From the NCBI GenBank assembly GCA_051654905.1, contig JBOFYY010000111.1:62001-126000 (forward strand): 64,000 nt of DNA, read 5' to 3'. Positions within the stretch are counted from its first letter, which is position 1. Each line of letters starts with the position of its first letter. The translations under genes were made by a program, and so were the position numbers. This DNA comes from JBOFIQ01 sp051654905 (lineage in GTDB: Bacteria > Actinomycetota > Actinomycetes > Propionibacteriales > Propionibacteriaceae). The notes below the pieces were generated by a model. That model ran no database searches, was not told where the DNA came from, and saw only the letters and a list, made by a program, of their open reading frames with translations. Of this stretch, positions 62,069-64,000 are shown piece by piece.

Positions 62069-63514
62069 TTACAGCTCCTTCTGGATCTGATCCCACTTAC
62101 GGTAAACATCCTCTAGACCGCCAACGTTGAAGAACGCCTGCTCAGCAATGTGATCAACTTCACCATTGCAGATCATCTGGAACGATTCAATCGTCTCAGC
62201 TAGTGGCACCGTTGAACCTTCAATGTTGGTGAACTTCGTTGCCATGTAAGTGTTCTGTGATAGGAACTGCTGGAGACGACGAGCGCGCGATACCACGATC
62301 TTGTCTTCTTCAGATAGTTCATCGACACCGAGAATGGCGATGATGTCTTGAAGTTCCTTGTTACGCTGCAAAATCTCTTTCACGCGGACAGCCGTATCGT
62401 AGTGTGTCTTTCCTACATACTGCGGATCCAAAATACGTGATGTTGAAGTGAGCGGATCTACAGCTGGGTACAGACCACGAGCAGCAATTTCACGAGAAAG
62501 TTCGGTCGTTGCATCAAGGTGAGCGAAGGTCGTTGCTGGAGCTGGATCGGTGTAATCGTCAGCTGGAACGTAAATAGCCTGCATCGAAGTGATCGAGTGA
62601 CCACGAGTTGAGGTAATACGCTCCTGTAACTGACCCATCTCGTCGGCCAAGTTAGGCTGATATCCCACAGCAGACGGCATACGTCCTAGCAATGTCGATA
62701 CTTCAGAACCGGCCTGAGTAAAGCGGAAGATATTATCGATGAACAACAATACGTCCTGGTTCTGAACATCACGGAAATATTCAGCCATGGTTAGCGCAGA
62801 CAAAGCCACCCGAAGACGTGTGCCCGGCGGCTCATCCATCTGACCAAAAACAAGTGCGGTGTCTTTGAAAACTCCGGCCTCTTCCATTTCGACGATGAGG
62901 TCGTTACCTTCACGGGTACGCTCGCCTACTCCAGCAAATACTGAAGTACCACCGAAGTTATGAGCAATACGGTAGATCATCTCTTGAATGAGCACGGTCT
63001 TACCTACACCAGCGCCCCCAAATAGACCGATCTTGCCACCTTTAACGTAAGGAGTCAGTAGGTCAAGGACCTTAATACCGGTCTCCAACATTTCGGTGCG
63101 AGATTCTAGCTGATCAAACTTTGGAGCGGGACGATGAATGGGCCACCGCTCGGTGATCTCAAAGCCAGAATCATTTAGACAATCACCTGTTGTGTTCCAC
63201 ACACGTCCTTTAGTGACATCACCTACTGGTACTGAAATAGGAGCACCCGTATCGCGCACTTCAGCACCGCGCTGCATACCGTCAGTAGGTTTTAGAGCAA
63301 TGGCGCGAACCATATTGTCGCCAATATGGAGTGCCACCTCCATCGTCATAGTGTGCTTTTCACCCATCACTTCAGTTTCAACGTGAAGGGCATTCAAGAT
63401 ATCCGGCATCTGAGTAGCCGGGAACTCAACGTCGACGACCGGGCCGATGACCCGCGCAACGCGACCCACGCCAGGCGTGGACTTGGTGGTCTCGTCAGTG
63501 ACGATTGCAGTCAT
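62069..63514 (-). CDS. atpD: ATP synthase beta subunit
   Basis: Catalytic subunit of F1. From ATG 63514 (GAGGAAGATTCC upstream) the product has 481 residues. Walker A is GGAGVGKTVLIQEM, with the catalytic Glu in GERTREGNDL, Walker B in VLLFIDNIFRF, the DELSEED loop at the expected place (DELSEEDK) and the signature PAVDPLTSTSR. It follows atpG in the usual order. Confidence 0.98.
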   Translation of the reverse strand: MTAIVTDETTKSTPGVGRVARVIGPVVDVEFPATQMPDILNALHVETEVMGEKHTMTMEVALHIGDNMVRAIALKPTDGMQRGAEVRDTGAPISVPVGDVTKGRVWNTTGDCLNDSGFEITERWPIHRPAPKFDQLESRTEMLETGIKVLDLLTPYVKGGKIGLFGGAGVGKTVLIQEMIYRIAHNFGGTSVFAGVGERTREGNDLIVEMEEAGVFKDTALVFGQMDEPPGTRLRVALSALTMAEYFRDVQNQDVLLFIDNIFRFTQAGSEVSTLLGRMPSAVGYQPNLADEMGQLQERITSTRGHSITSMQAIYVPADDYTDPAPATTFAHLDATTELSREIAARGLYPAVDPLTSTSRILDPQYVGKTHYDTAVRVKEILQRNKELQDIIAILGVDELSEEDKIVVSRARRLQQFLSQNTYMATKFTNIEGSTVPLAETIESFQMICNGEVDHIAEQAFFNVGGLEDVYRKWDQIQKEL

Positions 63515-63528
63515 GGAATCTTCCTCAA

Positions 63529-64000
63529 TCATTCATTCGCGGCGTTAGCCTCGGTCAGCGCAGCAGCGCCGCCGACGATCTCGCTGATTTCCTGGGTGAT
63601 CTCAGCCTGACGCGCCTGATTAGCTTGGCGAGTCAAAGAATCAATCAGTTGCTGGGCATTATCGGTAGCCGACTTCATTGCTTTCTGACGACTTGCTAAC
63701 TCTGAAGCCGCAGACTGCAATAAACAGTAGTGAATACGGTTAGCGACATAGAGCGGAAGCAGCGCATCTAATACTGCATCAGCGCTTGGTTCAAAGGCAT
63801 ATGTAGGAACTGCATAAGAGACGTTCTGAGTATCTGTCTCATCTGATTCCACAACTTCAAGTGGCAGCATTCTGAGCATCTCAGGAGATTGATTCAACAT
63901 AGACACAAAGCGTGTGTATACGATATGAATCTCATCAACTCCCTCACCACTCTTATCAAGAAAAGCAGTAATGAGCGATTGAGCAATCTCATGAGCTTGC
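63529..64000 (-). CDS. atpG: ATP synthase gamma subunit, 5' part cut by window
   Basis: Central rotor subunit. The C-terminal 157 codons or so are present, ending at 63529 with a C-terminal helix (NAQQLIDSLTRQANQARQAEITQEISEIVGGAAAL) matching the conserved family end. The stop lies 14 nt before the atpD start. The rest of the gene lies beyond the right edge. Confidence 0.94.
   Translation of the reverse strand, partial: QAHEIAQSLITAFLDKSGEGVDEIHIVYTRFVSMLNQSPEMLRMLPLEVVESDETDTQNVSYAVPTYAFEPSADAVLDALLPLYVANRIHYCLLQSAASELASRQKAMKSATDNAQQLIDSLTRQANQARQAEITQEISEIVGGAAALTEANAANE

Overview
This is a chromosomal segment of a fairly low-GC actinomycete (class Actinomycetes). No rRNA, tRNA, transposase, phage gene or CRISPR array was seen. 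The assignment rests on gene order and on lineage-typical genes: hisS–MBL–rel–apt–secF–secD–yajC, ruvB–ruvA–ruvC–yebC, trpA–lgt, gatB–gatA–gatC followed by an ACT protein and ligA, glgX–glgE–glgB, and atpG–atpD–atpC–DUF2550–nucS. NucS/EndoMS, the GlgE pathway and a TIGR03085-type protein also fit. Much of this order matches what is known from mycobacteria and corynebacteria, but base composition by eye (around the high 40s % G+C) is well below most of them. I do not name a genus.

Region 1 (1–20.7 kb, mostly minus strand) holds information processing and stress genes: partial rarA, aspS, hisS, a glyoxalase-II-like hydrolase, a plus-strand DUF349 protein, the (p)ppGpp synthetase/hydrolase rel, apt, secF-secD-yajC, the SOS-type ruvCAB operon with a near-consensus LexA box at the ruvC start, yebC, and a very large TPR-only protein. 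A YbaK-type deacylase and a small membrane protein close the region.

Region 2 (20.7–39.3 kb) holds dnaE, lgt, a membrane-anchored DsbA-like thioredoxin and a trpA-like gene whose two catalytic acids are missing. Next come a TIGR03085 protein and a riboflavin-type ABC pair (ribX, ribY) behind a clear FMN riboswitch. The gatCAB amidotransferase, an ACT protein, a small membrane protein, an AI-2E permease, ligA, a 41-residue Cys-rich protein, mnmA and an enoyl-CoA hydratase follow.

Region 3 (39.3–49.4 kb, mostly plus strand) is a glycogen/maltosyl-transfer block: glgX, glgE, glgB, a GNAT-remnant/Nudix fusion, then a DsrE-like gene, a thioredoxin-TPR (CnoX-like) gene and pgm. GlgB, GlgX, GlgE and Pgm work together on alpha-glucan and glucose-phosphate turnover.

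Region 4 (49.4–64 kb) holds a PH-domain membrane protein with a 51-residue partner, an S9 peptidase, a thiolase, methylmalonyl-CoA epimerase, a DivIVA-like coiled-coil protein paired with a second AI-2E permease, nucS and a 3-hydroxyacyl-CoA dehydrogenase. A small zinc-binding-type protein, an alpha/beta hydrolase, a lipoprotein cyclophilin, a PduO-type cobalamin adenosyltransferase, DUF2550 and the end of the ATP synthase operon complete it.

Many transcription units end in long, nearly perfect hairpins with no U-tract. The most interesting points are the inactivated trpA paralogue, the FMN-riboswitch transporter without a local ATPase, the 1,225-residue TPR protein, the LexA box over the longer ruvC start, a perfect palindrome in the cyclophilin/adenosyltransferase divergent gap, and several short genes that are easy to miss.
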